From Zanthoxylum bungeanum (Eukaryota; Streptophyta; Magnoliopsida; Sapindales; Rutaceae): 64,000 bases of DNA. Position 1 is the first letter of the stretch. Each line of letters opens with the position of its first letter. A model generated the notes under the pieces. That model was not told the origin of the DNA. It saw only the letters and a program-made list of their open reading frames with translations, and ran no database searches. Location of the stretch: positions 1 through 64,000 of the forward strand of contig SKCR01017754.1 in NCBI GenBank assembly GCA_019454045.1, given 5' to 3'. A program made the position numbers and the translations under genes. This document shows, piece by piece, positions 1 through 10,200 of this stretch.

Positions 1-560
1 GGCAAAAATTTTGTCCACGCGTCACGACGCGAATGCCAACTGTATACATGTTTCAAGAGATTAGGGTGTCACGACGCAGAAGTCAGTTGTGTCGCGACGC
101 GCTGAGCGGTGCCCGTGGTGGCTTTGTCTTATTTGGCGCGTCGCGACGCTAAGTCCTTGCACGTCGCAACGCAGATGCTGAATTTCCATTTTTGCCCTTT
201 TCAAATCTGGTTTTTCCTGTCGAGCTTCCGAATAATATTTTACCTACCAAATAACAAAAAATACACAATAAAAATATACAAAACATAATGTAAGAGATTA
301 TTTCACAAATGTACCAAATTAAGGGGATTAGTGAAACTACAAGTGTAAAATGATTGATTTTACGTATAATAAATATGCACTTTTTAGTGTTCATCAACTT
401 ACTCACATGGATACCTAAACCCCTTATGGTACATATACGGGCTGACGGATCCTATCTTGATACGTACTTGATTAACGAGTGCGTCGGTCCACACCCAACG
501 AACATTTAGAGCCCAAACTATGAAAGGTTTCTGACATACACCCAACAAATATTTAGAGGC
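1..560. other. Unassigned repeat-derived DNA with CpG-rich palindromes
   Basis: I see no gene here. The first 175 bases hold several versions of the palindrome GCGTCGCGACGC: a perfect copy at 138-149, and versions with one or more changes near 19-30, 68-77, 89-100 and 162-173. Bases 490-563 hold two copies, about 43 bp apart, of a short repeat starting ACACCCAAC. The chromovirus reverse transcriptase reading on the minus strand loses its family match near 560, so this stretch is probably a different repeat or a rearranged end of that element. Confidence 0.4.
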
Positions 561-900
561 CAATCATGCAATTCATCGAACATGTCATCCAGTCTAGAAA
601 TAGGGTGACGAAATACTTTACTGTTATATTACTGATCGATCGCCAATCAACGCACATACGCCACGTCCATCTTTCTTAAGAACTATAAAGACTTGTACCG
701 CACATGAACAAGTACTTTCTCTGACATACTCATTCTCCATCAACTCCCGCACTTGCCTATGAAGTTTCTTTGTTTCCTCGGGATTTCTCCAGTAGGCTGG
801 TCTATTATGAATGACTGTGCCAGGTATGAAATCTATCTGGTGCTCAATACCTCTAATGGGTGGAAGCGCACTAGGAATGTCATTTGTCAGCACATCATTG
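560..900 (-). pseudogene. Reverse transcriptase N-terminal fragment (chromovirus pol)
   Basis: The minus-strand reading contains LPPIRGIEHQIDFIPG, then NPEETKKLHRQV and VLKKDGRGVC. These are the conserved entry into the RT palm of Ty3/gypsy chromoviruses. After a frameshift near 620 the reading continues with a CVDW-like motif and LDWMT/DDMFDELH-like remnants in two frames. Family resemblance ends near 560, before the catalytic YxDD box. RNase H and integrase are not seen, so the enzyme is truncated and cannot be active. Confidence 0.8.
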
Positions 901-1185
901 AATTCCTATAAAAGAGATGAAATTGATACAAGAAGCAAAAGGTCAATGTTAGCAATACAAACATGGCTATCCTAATAGACTAGCAAAAGCATATGAGCTT
1001 GCTAGCCTTTTAAAGCTCTCATCGTTTCTCTCTCACCCATGCATAAGCTCTTTTCACTCGTCATTGTTTTCCCTTATAAGTTCACTCAAAAACCCCTTAG
1101 GAACACCCATGGCCTTAGCCTTGATTTCCTTACTAGGTTTGGTCACACTCCCCTCACGTGTTTTCTCCAAGGCTTTGTTTGCACT

Positions 1186-1590
1186 CTATTTCTCTCCATC
1201 CCAATCAAGTTTCAAATTCACTTGATCCCTGTGGACTTGCCTCGGTGTAAGTGGGTATAAGGTAATGGGTTTTCCCTTATGCTGAAAGGAATACTTATTC
1301 TTGAACCCGTCGTGTATAACTTTCATATCAAACTGCCACGACCTTTCTAAAAGAATATGTATTATATGCATGGGTATAACATCACACAAAACATCATAAG
1401 TATAAGGCCCAATGGTAAAGCTGAATAATGCCTACCTAGTCACCCGTATTTCTCTATATTCATTCAACCACTACAACTTGTAAGGCTTGGGATGCTTCAA
1501 GAAATCTAATCCCAACCTCTTAACTAAAGTTGTACTTTTGATATTAGTACAACTGCCCCCATCAATGATCATATTACACATTTTCCATTC
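1186..1590 (-). pseudogene. Aspartic protease region of the chromovirus pol
   Basis: Read on the minus strand, the segment starts with a CNMIIDGGSCTN motif (near 1590-1555). This is the chromoviral form of the retropepsin active site, where the usual D-S/T-G is D-G-G. It continues through LVKRLGLDFLKHPKPYKL and the downstream CDVIPMHIIHILLERSWQFD segment, where this family normally has LLGRPWQFD. The reading is interrupted by frameshifts between these blocks. The protease would cleave the Gag-Pol polyprotein; this copy is inactive. It lies between gag (higher coordinates) and RT (lower coordinates), as expected. Confidence 0.75.
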
Positions 1591-1809
1591 ACACGGTATC
1601 TAGTGTGGAATATGTTCTCCCTCTGATGATCACTACATCCTCACCAAAATTTGCACTCAAAGCACGCTTGACAACTAAGGACAAGTTATCCAGCGGGTAT
1701 ACAGCTCCCTCTGTCACTAGTATCCTCTATATCTGGCTCATCATCTTCAACCACGACCTCACTATTAATAGAATGTACCTCACCACTCTTCTTATCAATC
1801 ACTAAGGTG

Positions 1810-2652
1810 CGCCTGTTGGGGCACTGTGAAACATAGTGTCTCATTCCCAAACACTTGAAACACTTGACGTCCTTAGTCTTGAGTGTTGTACTCTCAGGTT
1901 TAGGTCTAGCCTCGCTTGGTTTTGCTGCCTCCTTACCTTTGGCACTAGGTTCGGTCCTTGGCTTGTTAAAGCATCCATTTTTTCAATCATTAAGAACCCA
2001 TTCCCTTTTCATGCAGAAGTAGTCTGAGTACCAAATTTGGCTGTAGACTTCTTCTTGAGTTGCCTCTCTACCTTGATAGCCATGTGAAATATATCCTACA
2101 AATCAACATAATGATGTAACTCTACCATGTTGGCAATCTCTTTGTTCAAGCCCCCTAGGAATCGTGCCATAGTAGCCTCTACATCATCCATTACATTCGC
2201 CATGTTCATGGAAACCTCCATCTCAGTATAGTAATCATCTACACTCTTGGCCCTTGTTTCAAATGTTGTAGTTTTTGATACAACTCTCGACAGTAATGGC
2301 TTGGTATGAACAGTTTTTCTCATGAGACCTCGAAGTCTTCCCATGTCTGAACTTACCTCTCATAATTCCTCCTTCTGCTGGTGACAATTTGATCCCACCA
2401 AATCATCACATAAACAATGAATTCCATGACTGCCATATTGATCTTCTTCTCATCAGAGTAATGATTACAGTTGAAAGTCAACTTGATTTTCTTCTCACAC
2501 TCCAAATACGCTTCTGGATCATTCTTGCCTCGGAAGTTTAGTATCATGATCTTGATGATGCTCAAATCACCATCAATATCAATGTGTCTATCATAATTTT
2601 TTTTATCATAACCCTCACGTCTGTCATCAAATCCTATATATCTATCAAACTG
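1810..2652 (-). pseudogene. gag, C-terminal part (capsid and zinc knuckle) of the chromovirus
   Basis: Minus-strand reading. The capsid-like block runs from the Athila insertion point at 2652 through FRGKNDPEAYLECEKKI, MEFIVYVMIWWDQIV and RRRNYER (2353-2565). It continues with SVDDYYTEMEVSMNMANV and ATMARFLGGLNKEIAN (2096-2344), all typical of plant chromovirus Gag. Near 1865-1821 a CCHC zinc knuckle is intact (C-x2-C-x4-H-x4-C, KCFKCLGMRHYVSQC). Several frameshifts separate the blocks. Gag packages the element RNA. The missing N-terminal part lies at 11957-12271 beyond the nested element. Confidence 0.85.
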
Positions 2653-2657
2653 TCTAT

Positions 2658-4439
2658 TGACGGCGTAAACAACATTAACGTATAACGCAAGCGCACGTAT
2701 CGTTCAAGTAGTATAAAAAATCGATCCCACGAGGACTTAATATCTAATCTATTAATTTTATGAGGTCAAATGATTACTAGTATCTAACAGGTTGTTGATT
2801 GATTTGAAATGGTGATGATTTCTAAATTTAAAAACAAGTAAATAAAATTGTTCGAAAGTAGGTTTTAAGAAAATTCAATACTAAAAACTATCTAGGGTTG
2901 TGATTTCTTCCAATATAATTTTAAAGATGAAGTGGTTATTTTATGTTTGTGTAATAAATCGGTTTACTAACCTGGAACACTAAATTATGCAAAAGCCTCT
3001 GTCGATGGTCAGACGCAAATACCCAGTTTAACCCAATTGAACCATATGTCTATGTCAACCAAATTATCTGGATTCATTAAGTTTAAGTTCCAATTATGGC
3101 TACCCCCGCCCGACAGGTATATGTCTATCCTGTAAGGAAATCTATTAAAGGGTTATCTATCCTCAAGGAAGATCGTGGGCTATTAAGTCTAAGGCTGAAA
3201 CCTAAAATTCCTTTGTCAAGTTTATTTTAGATTTACCACATCAATCTTATTAGTGGCCAATTAACAAGACGCATTAAGCTTAAGACTTAATAATAAACCT
3301 TTAAATTACCCAAACTATAATTTAACCCCTTATAAACCGGTGATATTGGATTTCATCACAACCCCAGATACTGGCTTAGTTACGACACATATTTACGGGT
3401 AGTAAAAAAAACTTAAATAAAATAAAAGACATAAAGTAAAATACTGAAAATTAAATACTGAAAATTAAATACTGAAAAGTAAATGCTGAAAGTAAATGCT
3501 GGAATTAAATACTGAAAATTAAATGCTGAAAAGTAAATGCTGAAAGTAAATTACTGAAAAGTAAATTGCTGAAAAGTAAATTGCTGAAAAGTAAATTGCT
3601 GAAAGTAAATTACTGAAAAGTAAAAACTGAAAATTAAAGAAAGAAAAGTACTGTGCGTAAAAGTAAATTGCGGAAAGTAAAAACTGAAAAGTAAAGAAAA
3701 GAAAGTGCGAAAGCGGAAATTAATTACTGAAAGCTGTAAATAAACAAACAAGATACAATCTTCTTAGTATTCTTAAGGAATTTTTAGAAGAAAGTATGAA
3801 TTTTACAAATGAAATGGCTTGGTATTTATAGGCAAAATTTTGCCTCCATCAAATCATCCACAAATCAATTATTAATTGCTCCACTAATTGCTCTACCAAA
3901 TCCATTATTAATCGCTCCACTAATCTCTTATCATGTTTGGTGATGATTTGATAATTTTTATTATTTATTTATTAATTTTTTTTGCTTTGAAAATGATTGA
4001 AAGTGACTTTAATAATTACACACAACATACTTCTAGATGGTTCATCAATTTCGGGCATGAAATCGTCAGAATTAGAACTTATTTTGTCTTTCAAAGCTGT
4101 AGATCTTTGAGTCTTCTTTAATCGGAACTTGAATCAGCTCAATCCGATATCGGAGTAAAAAGTTATGCCCAAAATACGATAGATGTGTAAAACTGAATTT
4201 CCAAAACTGCACTTCGTCAAAAACGCCCTTTCAAGTTTCCAATCTCCAAAATTAAAATATCAAGTCCAATAATTGCCCTTATTTGACCCATATTTCGTCC
4301 TAAATGATTTCATTGAGATCCGATATTATTTTATCTGCAAAATAAACTAAAACACATCAAAACGTTCATCAAACCCGAGAAACTAAACAAAATATTAAGT
4401 TAAAGGGGCGGTAAATATTGATATATTTTCCGCTCATCA
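2658..4439 (-). repeat. 3' LTR of Athila copy 1
   Basis: About 1782 bp. It matches 10201-11951 from the first to the last base. On the minus strand it starts TGATGAGCGG and ends GGGTCA-like. A TATA box in minus orientation (TATAAATA) lies near 3823-3832. A CTGAAAAGTAAATTG-type minisatellite at about 3430-3700 is longer here than in the 5' LTR. U3 is unrelated to that of copy 2 except for roughly the first 120 bp. Confidence 0.9.
3430..3710. repeat. Purine-rich minisatellite in the LTR
   Basis: Tandem degenerate units of about 14-18 bp built on CTGAAAAGTAAATTG and CTGAAAATTAAATA. The shorter counterpart in the other LTR is at about 10975-11200, so the array has changed in copy number since insertion. 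Confidence 0.85.
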
Positions 4440-4453
4440 CACCCCCAAACCTA
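4440..4453 (-). promoter_or_regulatory. Polypurine tract of Athila copy 1
   Basis: On the minus strand, GGTTTGGGGGTG directly precedes the 3' LTR start TGATGAGC. This is the expected plus-strand DNA primer for reverse transcription. Copy 2 has the matching GGTTTGAGGGAG at 42917-42928. Confidence 0.75.
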
Positions 4454-5755
4454 ACATTTTGCTAGTCCTCGAGCAAAATAATAAAATAAAATACAAGAAA
4501 CAATTAAAATTAAACTAAGCCACTTTCGTAGGGATCACGGTTGCATTTAGCATATGCAACAAGCCTTTAAACCCCTAGGTGTCCCTAGTGGACGAGTTAT
4601 AGTCTCGTGAGGGCTTACAACAATGATACCCACAAACATTTTACAAAAGTAAAAAGGTAGGGAAACTAATGCACACAAAAGCAAAAAGACAAGAGAAAAT
4701 AGAATAAAGAAGTTAGTGACTAATCAGGTGAAACTTCTACTCCAAATCAATAATTGTTTTGTTTCATTCTAAATTACCGAATAAGTAAATTCTCCGATTA
4801 TTTTTACCATTCTCCATATACACAGTCGACAAAATATTAATCAACTCATTTTTGCCCACAACAGTCATAAGTGCAGTTGATAAGAGAGTAATATTTTTGT
4901 CCTAAAGTTCTATCAGATTTAACACCTTTTTGTAGCAATGGAATAATTTTTCTGATTTTTTTCTTTGATTTTTCTCTATTTTTTATTTATATACAATATT
5001 CCATCTATGTAGCGAGTGTTGGGTCGGTGGCTCCCAAACCAGTTGGCTTTAGGGCACCAAGTGTTAAGACACCCCTACGAACTTAATTACTCAGACTTCA
5101 GATATATATATTTTTGCAGCATCTTTGATCCATGTAACGAGCTTTGGGCCAGTGACTCCCAAACCAGTTGGTTTTAGGGCACTAGGTGTTAAAACACCCT
5201 TACAGACTTAATAACTCGGATCTCAGACGTTTTTTTTTTTTTTACTCCATTGCTTTTTGAGATGCTTCCTCCATTAAACTAGAGCACTGAATATTACAAA
5301 CTTTTCAATTTTAGCTCATGTCCGTATGTTACTATATATGTTGATAATACTGTCAACTGAGCATATGAAGATCCTTTTAGTCCGTTTTATGGAGAATTCA
5401 CAAATTAAATAATTCAAAAGGAAATAAACAAAAATTAACTTATTTCGAAAATATTTTGAGATACGTCTCAGGAGTGGAAACTCCTTACTCAGCTATCTCT
5501 TACCAATTTCACCCTTTTAGTCAAAAAAAAAACACAAAAACACAAAATATTTTTGTAATTTTTGAAAATTTTTCAATTTTTTTTGTATTTTTCGAAAAAT
5601 TTTGGACTAAAAATAAAAACATACACAAACTAAAAACAAGGTACTGATCAACTAATTCCCTCCCCCAAACCTAAATGAGACATTGTCCCCAATGTCTTAA
5701 AAGTTGAAGAAGAGTTTAGAAAATAATACCCGGTTAGCTGAAATTCTACAGGAAA
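4454..5755 (-). other. Non-coding 3' tail of Athila copy 1 with a duplicated conserved block
   Basis: There is no credible gene between the LOG-like stop codon and the PPT. A block of roughly 130 bp occurs twice (about 4995-5105 and 5130-5230). It contains GTGACTCCCAAACCAGTTGG and a short self-complementary GGTGTTAAAACACC. The same duplicated block is present in copy 2 at about 42150-42380, so it is an old feature of the lineage. An A/T-rich run with homopolymers fills 5520-5640. Confidence 0.6.
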
Positions 5756-6405
5756 TTAAAGGTTAAGATCCAGATTAATCCTACGCCTCTTACCACGATC
5801 GTCCTCAGACCAATTTATCTTTGAAATGATAGGGTCAACTCGTGGTTCATAGGCTATGAGTTGGTCTATTAGATCCGGAGCAGTTCTGGCAGTAAAGAGG
5901 AGTTCTTTCAAAGGTTTTGACACGAACCCATTTCTCCGGGCATCATCAAGAAATACACAAAGAAAATCATAAAATCCATCAACGTTGTACAGCCCAATTG
6001 GTTTCTGGTGTATGTTCAGGTTCGCCCAAGATAGCACAATAAAAATTTCCTCTAATGTACCCAAGCCACCTGGCAAAGCAATAAAAGCATCAGCACGGTT
6101 AATCATTTCTACCAAACATTCAGACATACCTGGCACGATCAGTTCCTCTCCGTTTGATGGTTCAATAAGATTTGCCTCTGCCAAGGGTTTTGGAATGATT
6201 CCAAAACGTGACGCCTCCTTCTTATACGACCTTTGAAACGATCCCCATAAGTCCAAGATTGCCTCCGCCATATATTAAGTGCATATTCTTGCAGCTAAGA
6301 CTCTACCCAATTCTTGTGATGCTTCTACGTATTGTGGCTTAACACCAACACTACTACCGCAAAACACACAATGTTTTCAACTCGTCTTCTTGAAGTGGCT
6401 TCCAT
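5756..6405 (-). pseudogene. LOG-like cytokinin riboside 5'-monophosphate phosphoribohydrolase carried by Athila copy 1
   Basis: LOG enzymes release active cytokinin bases from their ribotides in the cytosol. The minus-strand reading starts at the ATG at 6405 (MEATSRRRVEN). It contains the phosphate-binding YGGGNLGLMG signature near 6275-6240 in a shifted frame, then an intact frame from about 6240 to 5756. That frame holds GIIPKPLAEA, DAFIALPGGLGTLEE (the PGGxGTxxE family signature) and the NVDGFYDFL segment. About 213 residues are implied, near the usual LOG length. The tail RGKRRRINLDLNL adds a basic stretch and an LxLxL motif. One-base deletions near 6369 and 6280 break the frame, and the stretch around 6230 is also altered. 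There are no introns, although plant LOG genes normally have several, so capture from spliced mRNA is likely. It lies inside the retroelement, downstream of ORF-X. Confidence 0.85.
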
Positions 6406-6663
6406 TTTTTATATGTATTTCTTTCTCAACTCTGAATGCCTTCAAAAGGCAATGACAGGCTGAATTTATAGTACCTGAAAAGGGTGAGTAAAAATAGCAC
6501 AAGTATCTTCCAGAGGACGATTAGTAGCGAAATAATATCGTGATAGTCAAAAAGGTCTGGATCCTGTCGGAGAAAATAAAAGAAAACAACAAAACAAATC
6601 ACAATTATTAAGAAAAGACAAAGAGATATAATATTACAAGAAAAGGAACGGCTTGATTGACGT

Positions 6664-7211
6664 CTATGCGTCAGGGACAAGCTTCCCATCCAATTTTCTT
6701 ATAAACTGGCAAACATGGTCTTTTTGAGTCAGATTCCCAAGACTTAATTGTTGTCTTTCTTTTTGGAATTGTGTATGTAATTTGCGAATGGCTATGTGAA
6801 CATATCCACTGGGATGCGTCTCAAGAGTTGAAGATATATCATCTAAAGACTCCTTACTCAAGCCATCCCTAATAAATTTAATTTTGTCTTCGTGGTTATC
6901 AGACACCATTCCTAAAGAACGACAACGAGTATTGCAAATCCAGCGTGCACATGTGTAACAAACACCCATTTGTTTAGCTCTACGTTTCTTTGCATAGGTG
7001 ATTCTTCCAAAACCAGGCAGATGTGAAATAAAAGAGTCAGAAGACTCACCTGCCAATCGGACTCGTGCTTCAATTACCCAACGAATGTCATTAGGAACAC
7101 CTGGATTATTAGTAATCTCATCCGTTCCAAGCGAGCTTTGTAGACTTTCATCAGAGAGTTTTGAGGGAGGGAAGGAAATTGCTTGCGAAGATTTGCGAGA
7201 GCTTCTTCCAT
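6664..7211 (-). pseudogene. ORF-X: accessory ORF with basic run and Cys cluster, Athila copy 1
   Basis: I do not recognise a cellular family. The minus-strand reading starts at the ATG at 7211 (MEEALANLRKQF) and runs about 180 codons to a stop at 6664. One frameshift lies near 7100, where copy 2 has an extra base. The middle holds YAKKRRAKQMGVCYTCAR followed by CNTRC, giving C-x2-C-x4-C-x3-C after a basic run, suggestive of a zinc-binding nucleic-acid-binding domain. Further on come IKFIRDGLSKESLDD and a hydrophilic C-terminus ending VPDA. Copy 2 has the same ORF at 40155-40703. Basic run plus Cys cluster plus FI.DG resembles the layout of Betaflexiviridae cysteine-rich proteins; homology is unproven. 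A splice-acceptor-like TTTAATTTTTGCAG lies just upstream, at about 7240-7227. Confidence 0.65.
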
Positions 7212-7349
7212 CTTGAAATGACTAAACCTGCAAAAATTAAACACACAAAAATAAAACACACCAGATCACAATATATACAAAAATTGCACGGGTTGCCTCC
7301 CTGCTAGCGCTAAGTTTAGAGTCGTCAGCCAGACTTGACTTCTCGAACG
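7212..7349 (-). promoter_or_regulatory. Conserved linker with splice-acceptor-like site before ORF-X
   Basis: Just after the integrase stop, the minus strand reads TTAGCGCTAGCAGGGAGGCAACCC, a conserved element in the same position as in copy 2 (near 40050-40080). A pyrimidine-rich tract then ends TTTTTGCAG/GT about 20 bases before the ORF-X ATG. The arrangement suggests that ORF-X is translated from a spliced subgenomic RNA, as proposed for env-like ORFs of Athila elements. This is inference from sequence only. Confidence 0.4.
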
Positions 7350-7740
7350 TTAAGCTGGATCTGAAAGTGTAACACTTTCTTTTTGTCGCTCAAATGATTC
7401 TCTCCAGTAGTGCTTGACACGCTTGTTTTTAACCTTGAAAGTCTTGTTGGAGTCAGGATCATGTATCTCAACGGCTCTATTTGGTAAAATTTTGGTGATC
7501 ACAAATGGACCTGACCACCATGATTTTGGCTTCCATGGGAAGAATTTCACCCTTGATTTGTTTAACAGTACCTTCTGCCCTGGTTCCAGTTGTATGCGCA
7601 CTAACTTCTCATCATGTCTTTTCTTGCCCTTTTCTTTGTACAATTTGGCATCCTCAAAAGGCTGATTGTGAAATTCCTCCAATTCATTGAGCTGGTGGAA
7701 CTTTTCTCTTCTGTTGCTTGTAGTGCAAGAATTGGCTCTT
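7350..7740 (-). pseudogene. Integrase C-terminal fragment of Athila copy 1
   Basis: The minus-strand reading [10 protein letters not shown], then KLYKEKGKKRHDEK, SWWSGPFVITKILPNRAVEI and KVKHYWRESFE is the C-terminal domain of Athila integrase. It aligns with 39650-40016 of copy 2. The catalytic core is absent. Upstream it abuts the protease-proximal reading (KPKDKASFALKEP) within a few tens of bases, which marks the deletion joint at about 7720-7740. The stop is followed directly by the conserved linker before ORF-X. Confidence 0.85.
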
Positions 7741-8270
7741 TCAGTGCAAAAGATGCTTTATCTTTAGGCTTTACAGGCAATTGACATTTTTTAAGTTTGT
7801 CAGTAGAACTTTGTCTTTCATCAGAGTTCTGAACGGTACTATGTATCACATCAAGTCTGAAACATTCCTCATTCTTTTCATCATCTGGGAAATTCATGGC
7901 CTTGAAAACATTGAATGTTACTTCTTGGTCCTGTACCCTCATGGTAATTCTCCTTTTTGTACATCAATAATGGTTCGACCTATAGCCAAGAATGGTCTCC
8001 CGATGATGATTGCACGTCTGCGTCTTCCTCCATATCAAGGATAATAAAATCTGCTGGGAAAATGAATTTGTCAACCTTGACCAGCACATCCTCAACTACG
8101 CCTCTTGGAAATACGAGCGTTCTATCAGCAAGTTGTAGTGAGACTGAAGTTGGCATTGTTTCTCCAATCTGTAATTTCCTGAAAATAGAAAAAGGCATCA
8201 AGGTTAACACTCGCACCTAAATCACACAGAGCCTTACCGAAGTCATGTTCTCCTATGGTGCAAGGAACAG
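7741..8270 (-). pseudogene. Protease region of Athila copy 1
   Basis: The minus-strand reading includes GKALCDLGASVNL (near 8240-8205). The DLGA active-site motif is the Athila form of retropepsin. MPTSVSLQLADRTLVFPRG, VVEDVLVKVDKFIFPADFII and LDMEEDADV follow, all characteristic of this lineage. A frameshift near 8185-8200 and another near 7985 split it. In an intact element it would process the Gag-Pol polyprotein. Confidence 0.8.
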
Positions 8271-10071
8271 TGAAACTGTCAGGATCTTTCAACTTTGGGG
8301 GAAGTTTCCTCTGAATGATAGCGCTGCATTCTTCTGATAATGCTACTATCTCGTAATCTCCAAATCTCCGCTTTCGTGAAAGAATGTCTTTCATGAATTT
8401 GGCATAGCTGGGCATTTGTTCCAACGACTTCTGCAATGATGAATGTTGATATGCAGCTTTTTGAAGATCTCCAGGACCGAGAAAACTGCTTGTCCAATTT
8501 GTTCTTCTGAAGACGTTGAGGAAAAGGTGGAGGTGGAATGATCTGTTCTTTTTCCTTTGCTTCTTTTTCCTCCATCTGTTGCTTTGTTTCTTTTGGAAAA
8601 TCTTCAATTGTTGTTGCCTTGATTCCAACATCTTTGTTGATTTCAGTACCGCTTTTTAACATGATGGTATGACATTGCTCCTTCCCCATGTTCCTTGGAT
8701 TTGGCTCTATGTTGCTAGGAATGGTACCTGGCGGTCTGTAACTTTGAGCATTGGCCAGTTGTCCAATTTGATTCTCCAGTGCTTTAATAGAAGCTGATTG
8801 ACTTTGAATTAATACTGCTTGGGATTGAAACATAGCATCATATCTTGCTGCTTGAGATTGAAACATAGCATCATATTTTGCTGCTTGAGAGTCGTGTTTT
8901 GCTTCTATCTTTTTCAAGTGGGTCAACACTTCTGTTATTCCTGGTTCATTTGCATGTTCCTGGCTTTTGTTCTGTTGTTGGAATCCGGGTGGTGGATTGT
9001 TCATTTGCCCTGAATTGTTGCTCCATGCGAAATTGGGATAATTCATCCACCCTAGGTTGTAGGTGTTGGAATATGGAGTGTTCCCCTGTATGTTTAAATT
9101 ATTGACATAATTCACCGTTTCTTTATATTGGTTGAAAGATTCTGACTCAGGTGCTCCTCCAAATTGTGAACTTGTGGATCCCCATTAACTTTTATGTTAA
9201 GAGTTTCCAGATTTTTTCAAATCACATCCAGCTTGGAATTCAGTGCTGTGTTGGCTCTAACTTCATAAATTCCTGCAATTCTTTGGATCATGCTCCTTTC
9301 TGTTGGCCATAAAGAATTGTTGTTGGCCATTTCTTCGATTAGGTCCCAGGCTTCATCTTCTCCTTTTGCCATTAAAGCTCCTCCACAGCAGCATCGATTG
9401 TGGTTCTCATTATTCCAGAAAGTCCATTATAAAATGTTTGGACTTGAAGCCATTTTGGAATCTCATGGTGAGGACATTTTCGGAGCAAATCTTTGTACCT
9501 TTCCCAAGATTCGCAGAGGGATTCTAAATCTTGTTGTACAAAGGATGTGATGTCATTCCTCAGCTTTCCGGTTCTGGCTGGTGGAAAGTACTTTGCAAGA
9601 AATTTGGTGGCTAAAGTGTTCCAAGTTGTGATAGAACCTGCTGGTAGTGAATGTAGCCAAGCTTTAGCTTTGTCCTTCAATGAGTATAGGGAAAACACGT
9701 AGTCTCATTGCTTCTTCTGATGCTCTGTTGTAGTTAAAAGTGCTGCAAACTTCCAGGAAGTTACTGATGTGGGCATTAGGAACTTCAGTTGCATTCCCCC
9801 CGAACTGAACTGACTGCTGAATCATCTGAATGCATGTTTTGATGTCACACGCATTTGTTGGTAAGGGAGGAAGTACAATACAGGAAATGAGTCTGTCAAC
9901 CACCGGAATGGTTCTGTCTCGAATGGTAATTGGTGGTGCAACCTCCAACGGTTCAGGTTCCATGTTGACTAAAGCTTCTTAGCCTTCTCGCCTTTCTCTT
10001 TTCAACTATCTGATGGTTCTTTCAATTTCTGGGTCAAGTGATCAGAGTTCAAAGCTTCTGGTTCGTCTCAT
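8271..10071 (-). pseudogene. gag of Athila copy 1
   Basis: Starts at the ATG at 10071. Recognisable Athila Gag blocks are MEPEPLEVAPPITIRDR, the capsid block KAKAWLHSLPAGSITTWNTL / FLAKYFPPARTGKLRNDI, and WERYKDLLRKCPHHEIPKWL. Then comes the low-complexity asparagine/glutamine-rich region with NQIGQLANAQ. Lesions include a CAA-to-TAA change close to the start (near 9975), frameshifts near 9670-9690, and a break between 9372 and 9115. Gag forms the particle that packages element RNA. The region before the ATG (10072-10176) is the short leader, with a CAG acceptor-like site similar to that in copy 2. Confidence 0.85.
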
Positions 10072-10176
10072 GTAGTTTCTAAGAACCTGAAACACAAGAA
10101 AACAAAAACAATAAGTAAAAAGAATTAGATACAAGTAACGTATCTAACCCCCAAATTAATAGTGAAATATAAATAA

Positions 10177-10194
10177 GTCCCGGCAACGGCGCCA
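10177..10194 (-). promoter_or_regulatory. Primer-binding site complementary to tRNA-Asp
   Basis: The minus strand reads TGGCGCCGTTGCCGGG a few bases inside the 5' LTR end. This matches the complement of the 3' end of plant tRNA-Asp, the primer typical of Athila elements. Confidence 0.85.
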
Positions 10195-10200
10195 AAAACT

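Noticed and set aside
3551..3751. Phe/Gln-rich ORF at 3551-3751
   Set aside because: Translation of the CTGAAAAGTAAATTG minisatellite in the LTR.
5985..6236. Open frames antisense to the LOG-like and gag regions (for example 5985-6236, 7414-7665, 8819-9105)
   Set aside because: Shadows of the real minus-strand reading; no motif of their own.
6664..7211. ORF-X as a classical Athila env-like (transmembrane glycoprotein) gene
   Set aside because: Same position as env-like ORFs, but no signal peptide or membrane segment; it is basic and Cys-clustered instead.
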